64,000 nucleotides of DNA from Acidobacteriota bacterium. Its GTDB lineage: Bacteria > Acidobacteriota > Terriglobia > 20CM-2-55-15. This document shows positions 50,874-61,915 of the stretch, piece after piece. A model generated the notes under the pieces. It was given only the letters and a program-made list of their open reading frames with translations. It was not told the origin of the DNA and did no database searches. The number at the start of each line of letters is the position of its first letter. The stretch's first letter is position 1. A program made the position numbers and the translations under genes. The stretch lies in assembly GCA_022821145.1 (NCBI GenBank), contig JAJEEE010000025.1:82050-146049 (forward strand), read 5' to 3'.

Positions 50874-51620
50874 ATGACGCCGGAAGAAATCAAAAGCGTT
50901 CTGGAAGACTACCGGAACGGCAGGCTGTCCATGGACGACGCCGTGGAGAGGTTTCGCACCCTGCCGTTCGAGGACCTCGAGTTCGCCAACGTCGACCATC
51001 ACCGGGTCCTGCGCCAAGGGTATCCCGAAGTCGTCTTCGGCGCCGGCAAGACCGACGGCGAGGTGGTCGAGATCGTGCGCGCCATGCTGGCCCGGGATCA
51101 CAACGTTCTGGTCACGCGAACGAACGCGGTTGTCGGCGAACGAGTGCGCGAGCTCGAGCCCGAGGCTCGATTCCACGAGCGTTCCCGGGCGTTGTCGATC
51201 ATCAGGGACCGGACCGTCCGGGGCCGCGGAACGGTGATGGTGGTTTCGGCCGGGACGTCCGATCTGCCCGTGGCCGAGGAAACAGTCGTCACGCTCGAGA
51301 CGTTGGGTCACACGGTGGATTCGCTCCACGACGTCGGCGTCGCCGGTCTGCACCGACTCCTGGACCGCGGCGAACGGCTGCGGAAGGCACGGGTGCTCGT
51401 CGTCGTGGCGGGGATGGAGGGGGCGCTGCCGAGCGTCGTCGGCGGCCTCGTCGCCGCTCCCGTCGTCGCCGTGCCCACCAGCGTCGGCTACGGCGCCAGC
51501 TTCGGCGGCGTCGCGGCGCTGCTCGGCATGCTGAACTCGTGCGCGGCGAACGTGACGGTCGTCAACATCGACAACGGGTTCGGCGCCGGCGTCGTGGCCG
51601 GCCTCATCAACCGTCTTTGA
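50874..51620 (+). CDS. larB: LarB-like pyridinium biscarboxylic acid mononucleotide synthase
   Basis: The 248-residue protein has the LarB N-terminal segment ([17 protein letters not shown], then [17 protein letters not shown]) and a C-terminal AIRC/PurE-like domain ([47 protein letters not shown]). LarB carboxylates and hydrolyses NaAD in the first step of nickel-pincer cofactor synthesis. larC, larE and a lactate racemase gene are not in this window, so the cofactor's use is unknown. AGGG 6 nt before the ATG. Confidence 0.9.
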   Translation: MTPEEIKSVLEDYRNGRLSMDDAVERFRTLPFEDLEFANVDHHRVLRQGYPEVVFGAGKTDGEVVEIVRAMLARDHNVLVTRTNAVVGERVRELEPEARFHERSRALSIIRDRTVRGRGTVMVVSAGTSDLPVAEETVVTLETLGHTVDSLHDVGVAGLHRLLDRGERLRKARVLVVVAGMEGALPSVVGGLVAAPVVAVPTSVGYGASFGGVAALLGMLNSCAANVTVVNIDNGFGAGVVAGLINRL

Positions 51621-51795
51621 CGCCCGCGTTGCGTCCTGCCCCTGATCTGTCTGCGGCCGCGCGGATAATGCCGTGGCGGGCGGCGGTCCGGACCGCTCAT
51701 GGCGGGCCAATCCATGCAGCGAATCGCCGAACGCGGGGGCGTGTACAAATCCGCTCCAGGCTGTTAGAGTAACGGTTCCCGTCGCCTGCATCCCG

Positions 51796-53499
51796 ATGAA
51801 AGACGCCGCTCGGTCCATCCGCGATTCGGCGGACATCGTTCGAGTCGTCGGCGACTACGTGCCGCTGAAGAAGAGCGGCGCCAGTCTCAAGGGCCTGTGT
51901 CCGTTCCACGGTGAGAAGACCCCGTCCTTCAACGTCCATCCCGAGAGGCAGTTCTTCCATTGCTTCGGGTGCGGCGCCGGCGGCGACGTCTTCAAGTTCG
52001 TCATGCTCATCGAACAGGTGCCGTTTCCCGACGCGATGCGAATCGTCGCCGAGAAATGCGGAATCCCGATTCCCCAGGCGTCACCGGCAAGCGACCGCGC
52101 GGCCCGGGAACGCGATGCGCTGATCGAAATCCACGAACGCGCCGCGGGGTTCTACCAGAAGCGTCTGGGGGCGGAGGACGCGGCCCCGGCCCGGCGAATT
52201 CTCGAAGAGCGCGGCATCCAGCCGGAGTTCACCCGGAAATTCGGAATCGGTTACGCCCCGTCGTACGGGCTGTTGGAAAGGCTGAAGCCGCCGGACCCGA
52301 CAAAGACCGGGCTCTTCATGGCCAACGATCGGGGCGAGCACTACGACCGCTTCCGCCGCCGCCTGATGTTCCCGATATGGAACGGACGCGGCCAGGTGAT
52401 CGCGTTCGGCGGACGAGTCGTGGGCGACGGACAACCGAAGTACATGAACTCGTCCGAGTCGCCGCTCTATTCCAAATCGCACGTCCTTTACGGGACCCAC
52501 CTGGCCCGAAGCGAGGCGCGAACGGCGGGACGCATCGTCGTGGTCGAAGGCTATTTCGACGTCCTGAGTCTGCATCAGAACGGGATCCGGAACGTGGTCG
52601 CCTCGTGCGGAACGAGCCTGACGTCCCACCAGACGGGTATCCTTTCCCGGTTGGCGCCCGAGGTCGTCGTCAACTACGACCCGGACACCGCCGGCCAACA
52701 AGCCGCGAAACGGTCGATCGAGCTGCTGCTGGCGCAGGGTATGACGGTCCGCATCCTCCGGCTGCCCGGCGGTCTGGACCCCGACGATTTCATCCGCCGC
52801 GAGGGCGCCGACGCGTATCGAACGCTTCTCGACGCGGCCCCGTACTTCTGGGAGCACCTCATCGCCGACGCCGGACGGCGCGAGGATCTTTCCCGGCCCG
52901 AGGTCAAGTCGCGTGTCATCGCCGAGATTCTCGCCTATGCGCGCGGCATCCGGGACCGCATCGTCCAGCTTGAGATTGCCCGGGCGGTCGCCCAAAGCTT
53001 CAAGGTCCCGGATGCCGTTGTGGTCGAGCAACTTCGCGCCGGACGCGAGGCCCGCACACCGGCCGCGACGGCGACCCGATCGAGTCCCCGACTCAGTGAC
53101 GCGGAGAAACAGATCCTTCACGCGGTGGTCAGCGATCCGTCGGTGGCCGAACGATTGACCGAGTTCGTGGCTCACGGCTTCCTGGCCGAAGTCTGGTCGG
53201 GCCGCGTGCTGGAGAGTCTGATACGGAATCCGCGCGGGGACGTCGAACAGGTCGTGAACGCGTTGGACGACGCCTCGCTCGCCCAGGCCATTCGGGCCGC
53301 GATGCTCGAGTCGCCGGGACCGGTGCCGGCGGAAATGGCGCTCGTGTCGATGAGCCGTCTCTATGAACAGCATCTTGCGAGGGAAGAACAGCGATTGGCG
53401 GAGGAACTTCGGCAGTATCCGGGGGCGGCGCCGACGGCGCTCCTGAAACGGAAGATGGAAATCGCGAACCAGAAGGTTCGCCTCCGGCCCAAGCCGTGA
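51796..53499 (+). CDS. dnaG: DNA primase
   Basis: The 567-residue primase has an N-terminal CHC2 zinc-binding domain (LCPFHGEKTPSFNVHPE, then FFHCFGCGAGGDVFKF), an RNA polymerase core and TOPRIM domain (VVEGYFDVLSLHQNG, NYDPDTAGQQA), and a C-terminal helicase-binding region. It makes primers for replication. dnaG followed by rpoD is a conserved pair. A TTAGAGT at 51764-51770 may be its -10 box. Start ATG 51796 matches the family N-terminus (an IRDSADIVRVVGDYV segment). Confidence 0.95.
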   Translation: MKDAARSIRDSADIVRVVGDYVPLKKSGASLKGLCPFHGEKTPSFNVHPERQFFHCFGCGAGGDVFKFVMLIEQVPFPDAMRIVAEKCGIPIPQASPASDRAARERDALIEIHERAAGFYQKRLGAEDAAPARRILEERGIQPEFTRKFGIGYAPSYGLLERLKPPDPTKTGLFMANDRGEHYDRFRRRLMFPIWNGRGQVIAFGGRVVGDGQPKYMNSSESPLYSKSHVLYGTHLARSEARTAGRIVVVEGYFDVLSLHQNGIRNVVASCGTSLTSHQTGILSRLAPEVVVNYDPDTAGQQAAKRSIELLLAQGMTVRILRLPGGLDPDDFIRREGADAYRTLLDAAPYFWEHLIADAGRREDLSRPEVKSRVIAEILAYARGIRDRIVQLEIARAVAQSFKVPDAVVVEQLRAGREARTPAATATRSSPRLSDAEKQILHAVVSDPSVAERLTEFVAHGFLAEVWSGRVLESLIRNPRGDVEQVVNALDDASLAQAIRAAMLESPGPVPAEMALVSMSRLYEQHLAREEQRLAEELRQYPGAAPTALLKRKMEIANQKVRLRPKP

Positions 53500-53527
53500 G
53501 GCGACAGCAATTTTCGACGACGAGCCC

Positions 53528-53555
53528 TTGAAAATGGACAATTCGAAGCTATTCT
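53528..53555 (+). promoter_or_regulatory. Promoter of rpoD (-35 TTGAAA, 16 bp, -10 TATTCT)
   Basis: TTGAAA (53528-53533) and TATTCT (53550-53555) are separated by 16 bp in the 186-bp gap after dnaG. The expected leader is ~125 nt. This is the clearest -35/-10 pair in the window, and indicates rpoD can be transcribed apart from dnaG. Confidence 0.55.
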
Positions 53556-53685
53556 GGTGGATTGTCTCACTCATGTTCGAGAACACTCGCGAGTTTCGGC
53601 GGCCCGGCCGCTCGGCCATGTCGGACGCCGGAGGGGCACGGGCTGTCGATCGGTTGAATCATAGGCAGTGGCTACTCGGAGGACC

Positions 53686-55371
<1,686 letters not shown>

Positions 55372-55415
55372 CCGTCGACGGGCGCGTCGCGTTGGGGGCC
55401 GGCTGGCGAGTTCCG

Positions 55416-55489
55416 GGGCCCATAGCTCAGTTGGTTAGAGCACCCGGCTCATAACCGGACAGTCGTAGGTTCAAGTCCTACTGGGCCCA
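55416..55489 (+). tRNA. tRNA with CAU anticodon, probably tRNA-Ile2 (lysidine type)
   Basis: A 74-nt cloverleaf: acceptor GGGCCCA/TGGGCCC with discriminator A55489, D arm TAGCTCAGTTGGTTAGAGC, anticodon loop CTCATAA (CAT), and T arm with GTAGG-TTCAAGT-CCTAC. The CCA is not encoded. The GGCTCATAACC anticodon arm and the GTAGG/CCTAC T stem resemble tRNA-Ile2 genes, whose C34 is modified by TilS to read AUA, more than elongator tRNA-Met; that choice is by resemblance. It lacks the initiator's C1-A72 mismatch. Confidence 0.9.
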
Positions 55490-55519
55490 TTGGCGGCGGG
55501 AATCCCGCCGCGGCACGTA

Positions 55520-56251
55520 ATGAACGCTGATCTCAAGAAACTGATTCGCCTGCAGGCGGTCGATCTGGCGGTCGACGAGCACCGGACGCGCACGGACGCC
55601 TTTCCAGCCAAATCCCGTGCTCTCGACGACAAGCTGGCGTCGGCGCTCGACGGCGTGGAACGGGCAAAGTCGGACATTCGCGAGAGTCAGGCCCGGCGCA
55701 AGGACCACGAGGCCCGGGTCGCCGACATCGAGGCCCGTGTCGCAAAATACCGGGAACAGTTGATGTCGGTCCGGACCAACGAGGAATACCGGGCGATGAA
55801 CAAGGAGATCGATTTCGGCCGTCAGGCCATCGAGAAGGAAGAGGACCGAATACTGTCGATCATGGAGGAAGCCGACGTCCTTGAGGCGGCGCTCGAGGCG
55901 TCCGAGGCTCTATTGGCCCGGGACCGCGAAATGGTGGCGGCCGAACGCCGGGACCTCGAAGAGCTGAACGCCCGCGATGTGGCCACGCTGGAGGCCTATC
56001 GCGACGAGAGAACGGCGCTGGCGTCCGGCATCGACCCGGACGTCCTTTCCCGCTACGAGCACGTCCGCAAGGCCCGGGGCGGCGTGGCCATCGCACAGGC
56101 CGCCGACGAGACCTGTGTCGTCTGCAACGTCCGAATGCGTCCCCAACGCTTTCAGGACGTGCGTCAGAACGATGCGATCATCCCCTGCGACAGTTGCGGC
56201 CGGATCCTCTACGATCCGGAGAACATGGACCATCCCTTCGAGGTCGCGTAG
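55520..56251 (+). CDS. Coiled-coil zinc-ribbon protein (DUF164/COG1579)
   Basis: The 243-residue protein has a long antiparallel coiled coil (~10-180, with VRTNEEYRAMNKEID, a family signature) and a C-terminal C4 zinc ribbon (CVVCNVRMRP and CDSCGRILY). Members bind nucleic acids or form scaffolds; the exact role is not known. ATG 55520 has no strong RBS. It lies 30 bp after the tRNA and 21 bp before the RNase H gene. Confidence 0.9.
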   Translation: MNADLKKLIRLQAVDLAVDEHRTRTDAFPAKSRALDDKLASALDGVERAKSDIRESQARRKDHEARVADIEARVAKYREQLMSVRTNEEYRAMNKEIDFGRQAIEKEEDRILSIMEEADVLEAALEASEALLARDREMVAAERRDLEELNARDVATLEAYRDERTALASGIDPDVLSRYEHVRKARGGVAIAQAADETCVVCNVRMRPQRFQDVRQNDAIIPCDSCGRILYDPENMDHPFEVA

Positions 56252-56272
56252 CGGCCCGTCGCGTGGAGGCGG

Positions 56273-56689
56273 ATGACGACGACGGTCTATATCGACGGCG
56301 GGTCCAGGGGAAACCCGGGACCGTCCGGGGCCGGCGTCTATTTTCCGGGCCGCGTCCGGATCGCCGAATACCTGGGAATCGGCACCAACAACTTCGCCGA
56401 GTATACGGCGTTGCTCACGGCCCTTCGTTTCGCCGCGGCGATGCGATGCGACGACCTCCACGTCTTCTCCGATTCCGAGCTCGTGGTCAAGCAGATCCGG
56501 GGAGCCTACAAGGTGAAGAACGAGAACATCCGGCCGCTGCACGCGGTGGCCATGGGGTGGGTTCGGGCGATTCCGAGGTTTCGGATCGAGCACGTTCGCC
56601 GCGAGCACAACAAGGACGCCGACCGTCTCGCCAACGACGCGATGGACGCGCGGGCCAACAGCGTGACTTGGGAGCGCGCCGATGCCTGA
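56273..56689 (+). CDS. RNase HI-like protein
   Basis: The 138-residue protein matches the short RNase HI-type family often found next to COG1579 genes: VYIDGGSRGNPGPSGAG (first Asp), NNFAEYTALLTAL (Glu), VFSDSELVVKQI (Asp) and REHNKDADRLANDAM (the fourth Asp). The four catalytic acids are all present, so it should cut RNA in RNA-DNA hybrids. GGAGGCGG precedes the ATG. Its 3' end overlaps leuS by 8 bp. Confidence 0.85.
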   Translation: MTTTVYIDGGSRGNPGPSGAGVYFPGRVRIAEYLGIGTNNFAEYTALLTALRFAAAMRCDDLHVFSDSELVVKQIRGAYKVKNENIRPLHAVAMGWVRAIPRFRIEHVRREHNKDADRLANDAMDARANSVTWERADA

Positions 56690-59114
56690 CGCGGCGTATC
56701 GCTTCGGCGAGATCGAGAAGAAGTGGCGCGACTACTGGGCCCGGGAGCGACTCTACGAGGCCGACGACGGCGATCCGCGGCCCAAGTACTACTGCCTGGA
56801 CATGTTTCCCTACCCGTCGGGTTCGGGCCTCCACGTGGGACATTGGCGCAGCTATGTGCTCCCGGACGCATGGTCCCGATACATGCTGCTGAAGGGTTAC
56901 AACGTCCTGCATCCCATGGGTTGGGACGCCTTCGGACTCCCGGCCGAGAACGACGCCATCAAGACGGGCACGCATCCGGAAGTCAACACGCGGAGGAACA
57001 TCGCCAACTTCAAGCGCCAGCTCGTCGACATGAGCCCGATGTACGACTGGACCCGGGAGATCGACACCACCGACCCGGCCTACTACCGGTGGACGCAGTG
57101 GATCTTTCTCCAGATGTTCAAGAAAGGCCTGGCGTACCGGCAGTTGATGCCGATCAACTGGTGTCCGAGCTGCAAGACGGGGCTCGCGAACGAGGAGGTC
57201 GTCGGCGGAACGTGCGAACGCTGCGGCGCCACCGTCACCGCAAGGGACCTGAAGCAGTGGATGCTCCGGATCACGGCTTACGCCGAGCGTCTGCTGGCCG
57301 GGCTCGACGATCTGGACTGGCCCGAGAAGGTCAAGACGATGCAGCGGAACTGGATCGGCCGCTCCGAGGGCGCCCGGGTCCGTTTCACGGCCCTGGACGC
57401 CCGCGGCGGCGAACACCCGCTGGAAATCTTCACGACACGGGCGGACACGCTGTTCGGAGCCACCTACATGGTCTTGGCGCCGGAGCATCCGCTGGTTCCG
57501 GTCCTGACGACGCCGGACCGGCGCACCGACGTCGAGGCCTATGCGGCGGCCGCGCGCGCCGGGGCCGAGCACGAGCGCACGGAGGCGACGCAGAAGACCG
57601 GACGCTTCACCGGCGCCTTCGCCGTCAACCCCGTCAACGGCGAGAAGATCCCCATTTGGGTGGCCGACTACGTCCTGATGGGATACGGCACCGGGGCGAT
57701 CATGGCCGTTCCCGCGCATGACGTCCGGGACTACGACTTCGCAACGGTTTTCGGGCTGGAAATCCGCGAAGTCATCGCGCCGGCGGAAGGGCGCACGGAG
57801 ATCCCCTGGGTGGGGAACGGAACCATGACGGCCTCGGGCGCGTTCACCGGCATGCGTTCGACGGACGGGCGCCGCGCGGTGGCGCGGTGGCTCGAGGAGC
57901 GAGGCGTCGGCCGCGCCGAAGTGCAGTACCGGCTGCGCGACTGGATTTTCTCCAGGCAGCGCTATTGGGGCGAGCCCATCCCGATCATCCACTGTCCGCG
58001 GTGCGGAGAAGTGCCCGTGCCGGAGGCCGAACTTCCGGTGCGACTGCCGGCCGTGGAACGATACGAACCGACGGGCACCGGTTCCTCACCGTTGGCCGCG
58101 ATCGAGGATTGGGTCCGCGTTCCGTGTCCGGAATGCGGCGGCTCGGCCCGGCGCGAAACCGACACGATGCCGCAGTGGGCGGGATCGTCCTGGTACTTCC
58201 TGCGTTACACGTCCCCGCGGTCGGACGACGCGCTGCTGGGACCGGCGGGCCGTGCGTGGCTTCCGGTCGATATGTACGTCGGCGGCGTCGAGCACGCGAT
58301 CCTGCATCTCCTCTATGCCCGCTTCTTTTCGCTATTCCTCCACGACATCGGGGTGATCGACTTCGAGGAGCCTTTTACCCGCCTTTTCAATCAAGGAATG
58401 ATCACGCGGATGGCCAGTACCGGACGCGTCGAAAAGATGTCGAAGTCCAAGGGCAACACGGTGAATCCCGACGCCCTGGTTGCCAGCCACGGGTGCGACT
58501 CGCTGCGGCTCTACGAGCTCTTCGTCGGTCCGCCCGAGATGGATGCCGTGTGGAACGACGACGGTATCGACGGCGTCCATCGCTTCCTGAAGCGCGCGTG
58601 GAAATGGGTGCTCGACTCGAACGGCCGTTGGGCCGAGGCCCCGTCCCCGGTTGTCGCTTCCCAACGGCACTTGTTGGTCAAGAAGGTGACCGAGCGCCTG
58701 GAGGCTTTCCGACTGAACACCGTCGTCAGCGCGATGATGGAGTTCATCAATGCGGTCCATTCGATCGAAGAACGGCCGGATCGGGAAACGGTCGAGACGT
58801 TCATCATCCTGATCTCTCCCTTCGCGCCGCACTTCGCCGAGGAGTTGTGGGAGCGGACCGGGCACGCCCCCTCCGTCTTCCGTCAAGGATGGCCGGACTG
58901 GGACGACGCGCACACGGTTTCCGAGACGGTCACGATACCGGTCCAGATCAACGGCCGGATGCGTGGGAGATTGACGGTCGATGCGGGAACGTCCGAGGAG
59001 AGCGTGATGGAAGCCGTCCGTCGCGACCCGGCGATATGCCGTCATCTGGACGGCAAGGAGCCGCGGAAAGTCGTCTACGTCCAGGACAAGATTCTCAACC
59101 TGGTCGTGAACTGA
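56682..59114 (+). CDS. leuS: Leucyl-tRNA synthetase
   Basis: The 810-residue class I synthetase has the HIGH-type motif (SGSGLHVGHWRSY), a zinc-type Cys pair (CPSCKTG and CERCGA), the CP1 editing domain (~225-420, with GTGAIMAVPAHDVRDYDF and its conserved Asp), a second Cys module (CPRCGEVPVP), and KMSKSKGN. The C-terminal anticodon-binding domain ends in [11 protein letters not shown]. It charges tRNA-Leu and edits wrongly charged residues. It overlaps pyrC tail-to-tail by 20 bp. Confidence 0.97.
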   Translation: MPDAAYRFGEIEKKWRDYWARERLYEADDGDPRPKYYCLDMFPYPSGSGLHVGHWRSYVLPDAWSRYMLLKGYNVLHPMGWDAFGLPAENDAIKTGTHPEVNTRRNIANFKRQLVDMSPMYDWTREIDTTDPAYYRWTQWIFLQMFKKGLAYRQLMPINWCPSCKTGLANEEVVGGTCERCGATVTARDLKQWMLRITAYAERLLAGLDDLDWPEKVKTMQRNWIGRSEGARVRFTALDARGGEHPLEIFTTRADTLFGATYMVLAPEHPLVPVLTTPDRRTDVEAYAAAARAGAEHERTEATQKTGRFTGAFAVNPVNGEKIPIWVADYVLMGYGTGAIMAVPAHDVRDYDFATVFGLEIREVIAPAEGRTEIPWVGNGTMTASGAFTGMRSTDGRRAVARWLEERGVGRAEVQYRLRDWIFSRQRYWGEPIPIIHCPRCGEVPVPEAELPVRLPAVERYEPTGTGSSPLAAIEDWVRVPCPECGGSARRETDTMPQWAGSSWYFLRYTSPRSDDALLGPAGRAWLPVDMYVGGVEHAILHLLYARFFSLFLHDIGVIDFEEPFTRLFNQGMITRMASTGRVEKMSKSKGNTVNPDALVASHGCDSLRLYELFVGPPEMDAVWNDDGIDGVHRFLKRAWKWVLDSNGRWAEAPSPVVASQRHLLVKKVTERLEAFRLNTVVSAMMEFINAVHSIEERPDRETVETFIILISPFAPHFAEELWERTGHAPSVFRQGWPDWDDAHTVSETVTIPVQINGRMRGRLTVDAGTSEESVMEAVRRDPAICRHLDGKEPRKVVYVQDKILNLVVN

Positions 59115-60408
59115 CGGCGCCTCCCGCGCCGGTTCGGACCGCGCCCGAGGCTTCGCCGTGGACGATGCGGCCGCCTACGATCGTCGCCACGGCCTTGCCG
59201 GTGAACTCCCAACCGTCGAAGGGCGTGTTCCGGCTGAGCGAGCGCGACCGGGAAGCGTCGAACGTCCATTCCCGTTCGGGATCGATCACGGTCAGGTCGG
59301 CGGCCGACCCCTCGAACAACCCCCAGGGATCGACCTTCATGATCCGCTGCGGGTTCGTGGAAAACAACTCGACCAGCCGCGTCAACGGGAGGTCCAGACG
59401 CGTCATGGCCAAGCCGACGGCCGTCTCCAGTCCGGTGACGCCGAACGGCGCACTATCGAACTCCAGCATCTTCAGACTGGCGTGATGCGGCGCGTGATCC
59501 GTGGCGATCGCGTCGATGGTCCCGTCCTCGATCCCGCGTATGCAGGCGTCGCGGTCGGCGGCCGTTCTCAAGGGCGGCTTCATCTTCGCGTGAGTGTCAT
59601 AAGTGGCGACCGCATCCTCGGTCAGGGTGAAGTGATGGGGCGCCACCTCCGCCGTCACCGCAATCCCCCGCTCCTTGGCGCGCCGCACCATGCCGACCGC
59701 TCCCGCCGTGCTCAGATGGGCGACATGGTATCGGGCTCCGGCCACCTGGGCGAGAATCAGATCGCGCGCGACGACGGCGTCTTCGGACGAGGAGGGGATG
59801 CCCTTCAGACCCAGACGCGTCGCCACGGCGCCCTCGTGCATCACCCCGCCCGAGGCGAGATCGGCATCCTCGCAATGCTGGATCACGGGAAGATCGAAGA
59901 TCCTCGAATATTCCAGGGCCCTTCGAAACAGGCGCGCGTCCATGACGGCGTGTCCATCGTCCGAAACGCCGACGATGCCGGCGGCCGCCATTTCTCCGAT
60001 TTCGGCGAGTTTCTCACCGCGCCGTCCCTGGCTGATGGCCCCGATCGGAAACACGCGCGCCGGCGAATGACGCGCCGCTTCGGACGCCACGAACTGGACG
60101 GTCGAAGCACTGTCGACGGCGGGCTCGGTGTTGGGCATGGCCGCGACCGCCGTGAAACCGCCGGCCACCGCGGCTTCACCTCCGGTCCGGATGGTTTCGG
60201 CTTCTTCGTTCCCCGGCTCCCGCAGGTGAACATGGATGTCGAAGAAGCCCGGGGCGACGACCAGACCCTTCGCATCGACCGACGGCAGACCGGGATCGTC
60301 GAAGACGCCGATGCCGGCGACGCGGCCGCCGTCGATCAACACGTCAGCGACTTCATCCAACTCCCGCGCCGGGTCGAGTAGGCGGCCGTGGCGGACGACG
60401 AGTTTCAC
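59095..60408 (-). CDS. pyrC: Dihydroorotase (class I, Bacillus type)
   Basis: The 437-residue zinc amidohydrolase closes carbamoyl-aspartate to dihydroorotate. It has the metal-binding [22 protein letters not shown], the metal-binding His in IQHCED and VAHLSTAG, and DHAPHH (catalytic Asp). GTG 60408 overlaps the pyrB stop (GTGA), so translation is coupled. A final Gly/Ala-rich tail of ~15 residues is read through the end of leuS on the opposite strand. Confidence 0.95.
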   Translation of the reverse strand: MKLVVRHGRLLDPARELDEVADVLIDGGRVAGIGVFDDPGLPSVDAKGLVVAPGFFDIHVHLREPGNEEAETIRTGGEAAVAGGFTAVAAMPNTEPAVDSASTVQFVASEAARHSPARVFPIGAISQGRRGEKLAEIGEMAAAGIVGVSDDGHAVMDARLFRRALEYSRIFDLPVIQHCEDADLASGGVMHEGAVATRLGLKGIPSSSEDAVVARDLILAQVAGARYHVAHLSTAGAVGMVRRAKERGIAVTAEVAPHHFTLTEDAVATYDTHAKMKPPLRTAADRDACIRGIEDGTIDAIATDHAPHHASLKMLEFDSAPFGVTGLETAVGLAMTRLDLPLTRLVELFSTNPQRIMKVDPWGLFEGSAADLTVIDPEREWTFDASRSRSLSRNTPFDGWEFTGKAVATIVGGRIVHGEASGAVRTGAGGAVSSRPG

Positions 60409-61337
60409 GCGCCCGCCATCAGGCGGTACAGCACCGCCATCCTCACCGCGACGCCGGACGCGACCTGATCGAGGATCAACGAGCACGGGGCGTCGGCGAC
60501 CGTGTCGTCGATTTCGATCCCGCGGTTGATCGGACCGGGATGCATGACAGCCACATCGGGTCTCGCGCGCCGGACCCGCTGCGGCGTGAGACCGAAGAGG
60601 CGGGCGTATTCCCGCGTCGAGGGGAAGAAGGATTCGTTCATGCGTTCGAACTGGACTCGCAGCATCATCACGACGTCGGCGTCAGCGACCGCCTCGTCCA
60701 TCGAATGGGTGACTCTGAGGCACGCGCCGCCGCTTCCCGCCAGCGCTTCGACCGCGGGCGGAATCAGCGTCGGGGGGGCGCAGAGCCAGACGTTGGAACC
60801 CAGCGCGGTCAGCACGTGCACGTTCGAGCGCGCCACCCGGCTGTGAAGGATGTCGCCGACGATGGCAACCTTCAGTCCTGCGAACCGGCCCTTGTGTTGC
60901 TGGATCGTGAACGCGTCGGACAGGGCCTGGGTCGGATGTTCGTGCGCGCCGTCGCCGGCGTTGACCACCGACGCGTTCGAGTGCCGCGCGATCCACTGCG
61001 GGACGCCCGACGCCTGGTGCCGGATCACGATACAGTCGGGCGACATGGCGTCGAGCGTCCGGGCCATGTCCAACAACGTCTCACCCTTGGAAACGCTGCT
61101 GCCCGCGCCCGACACGTTGATCACGTCCGCCGAGAGCCACTTGCCGGCAACCTCGAACGACGTCCGGGTTCGCGTGGACGACTCGAAGAACAGGTTGACG
61201 ACCGTCTTCCCCCGGAGGGTGGGCACCTTCTTGACCGGCCGTTCGGCAATCTCGCGGAACGCTTCGGCGGAGTCCAGGATCGCGACAATCTCGTCGGAGG
61301 TCATCCCTTCCGTGCCCAGCAGGTCCCGCTTAGCCAT
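60405..61337 (-). CDS. pyrB: Aspartate carbamoyltransferase catalytic chain
   Basis: The 310-residue enzyme transfers a carbamoyl group to aspartate. Marks are [15 protein letters not shown] (carbamoyl-phosphate loop), [16 protein letters not shown] (HPTQ), and [13 protein letters not shown]. There is no regulatory chain gene (pyrI) next to it, as usual in the pyrR-type operon. The start is 2 bp after the pyrR stop. Confidence 0.96.
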   Translation of the reverse strand: MAKRDLLGTEGMTSDEIVAILDSAEAFREIAERPVKKVPTLRGKTVVNLFFESSTRTRTSFEVAGKWLSADVINVSGAGSSVSKGETLLDMARTLDAMSPDCIVIRHQASGVPQWIARHSNASVVNAGDGAHEHPTQALSDAFTIQQHKGRFAGLKVAIVGDILHSRVARSNVHVLTALGSNVWLCAPPTLIPPAVEALAGSGGACLRVTHSMDEAVADADVVMMLRVQFERMNESFFPSTREYARLFGLTPQRVRRARPDVAVMHPGPINRGIEIDDTVADAPCSLILDQVASGVAVRMAVLYRLMAGA

Positions 61338-61339
61338 CG

Positions 61340-61882
61340 TCAGGTCGATACTGTCTCCATCCAGCCGCCGTCCTCGCCGTCGATCTCCGAGACACGGACG
61401 TGGACGACTTCGTCCGTTGTCGTTTCCAGGCGCTGTCCGACGAAGTCGGGCTGGATCGGAAGCTCCCGGAGGCCGCGGTCGATGACGACCGCAAGCTGGA
61501 TCATCCGGGCCCGGCCGTAGTCGTTCAGAGCTTCCAACGCCGCTCGAACCGTCCGACCGGTGTAGAGCACGTCGTCGACGAGAACGACATCCCGGCCGTT
61601 GATGTCGGCCGGTTGATCGGTCTTCCGGACGACCGGTTGGGAGGCCACCATCGTCAGGTCGTCCCGGTAGAGGTTGATGTCCAGCGTGCCGACATCGACC
61701 TGGACACCCCAGTTCTTCATGATCTCGGCCAGACGCCGGGCCAAAGGCACGCCGCGACGTTCGATGCCGATCAGAATGATTGGAGAATCCGGATGGGATT
61801 CAACGATGCTCGACGCCATGACCTGCAGCAGATTTCCCATGGCGCCGGCGTCGAACAACTGGACGCGGGTCGTCGATGCCAT
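61340..61882 (-). CDS. pyrR: PyrR: pyrimidine operon regulator / uracil phosphoribosyltransferase
   Basis: The 180-residue PRT-fold protein has the PRPP motif [18 protein letters not shown] and the [13 protein letters not shown] segment. In Bacillus it binds pyr leader RNA in response to UMP; it also has weak uracil phosphoribosyltransferase activity. ATG 61882 lies 9 nt after a TATAAT box, leaving almost no leader, and only 2 bp separate pyrR from pyrB. So there is no room for the Bacillus-type attenuators; repression by binding near the start codon is an alternative. Confidence 0.93.
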   Translation of the reverse strand: MASTTRVQLFDAGAMGNLLQVMASSIVESHPDSPIILIGIERRGVPLARRLAEIMKNWGVQVDVGTLDINLYRDDLTMVASQPVVRKTDQPADINGRDVVLVDDVLYTGRTVRAALEALNDYGRARMIQLAVVIDRGLRELPIQPDFVGQRLETTTDEVVHVRVSEIDGEDGGWMETVST

Positions 61883-61891
61883 TGGCCTTCG

Positions 61892-61901
61892 ATTATATGA
61901 T
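61892..61901. promoter_or_regulatory. Overlapping divergent -10 boxes of pyrRBC and pyrD
   Basis: On the minus strand TATAAT occupies 61897-61892 (pyrR direction). On the plus strand TATGAT occupies 61896-61901 (pyrD direction). They share two base pairs, so the two polymerases cannot bind together. The pyrR start codon is 9 nt and the pyrD start codon 14 nt from its box. Confidence 0.5.
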
Positions 61902-61915
61902 AGGTTCCGAACGAT

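Noticed and set aside
55416-55489. Initiator tRNA-fMet
   Set aside because: The acceptor stem is fully paired (G1-C72) and the anticodon stem lacks the three G-C pairs in initiator order.
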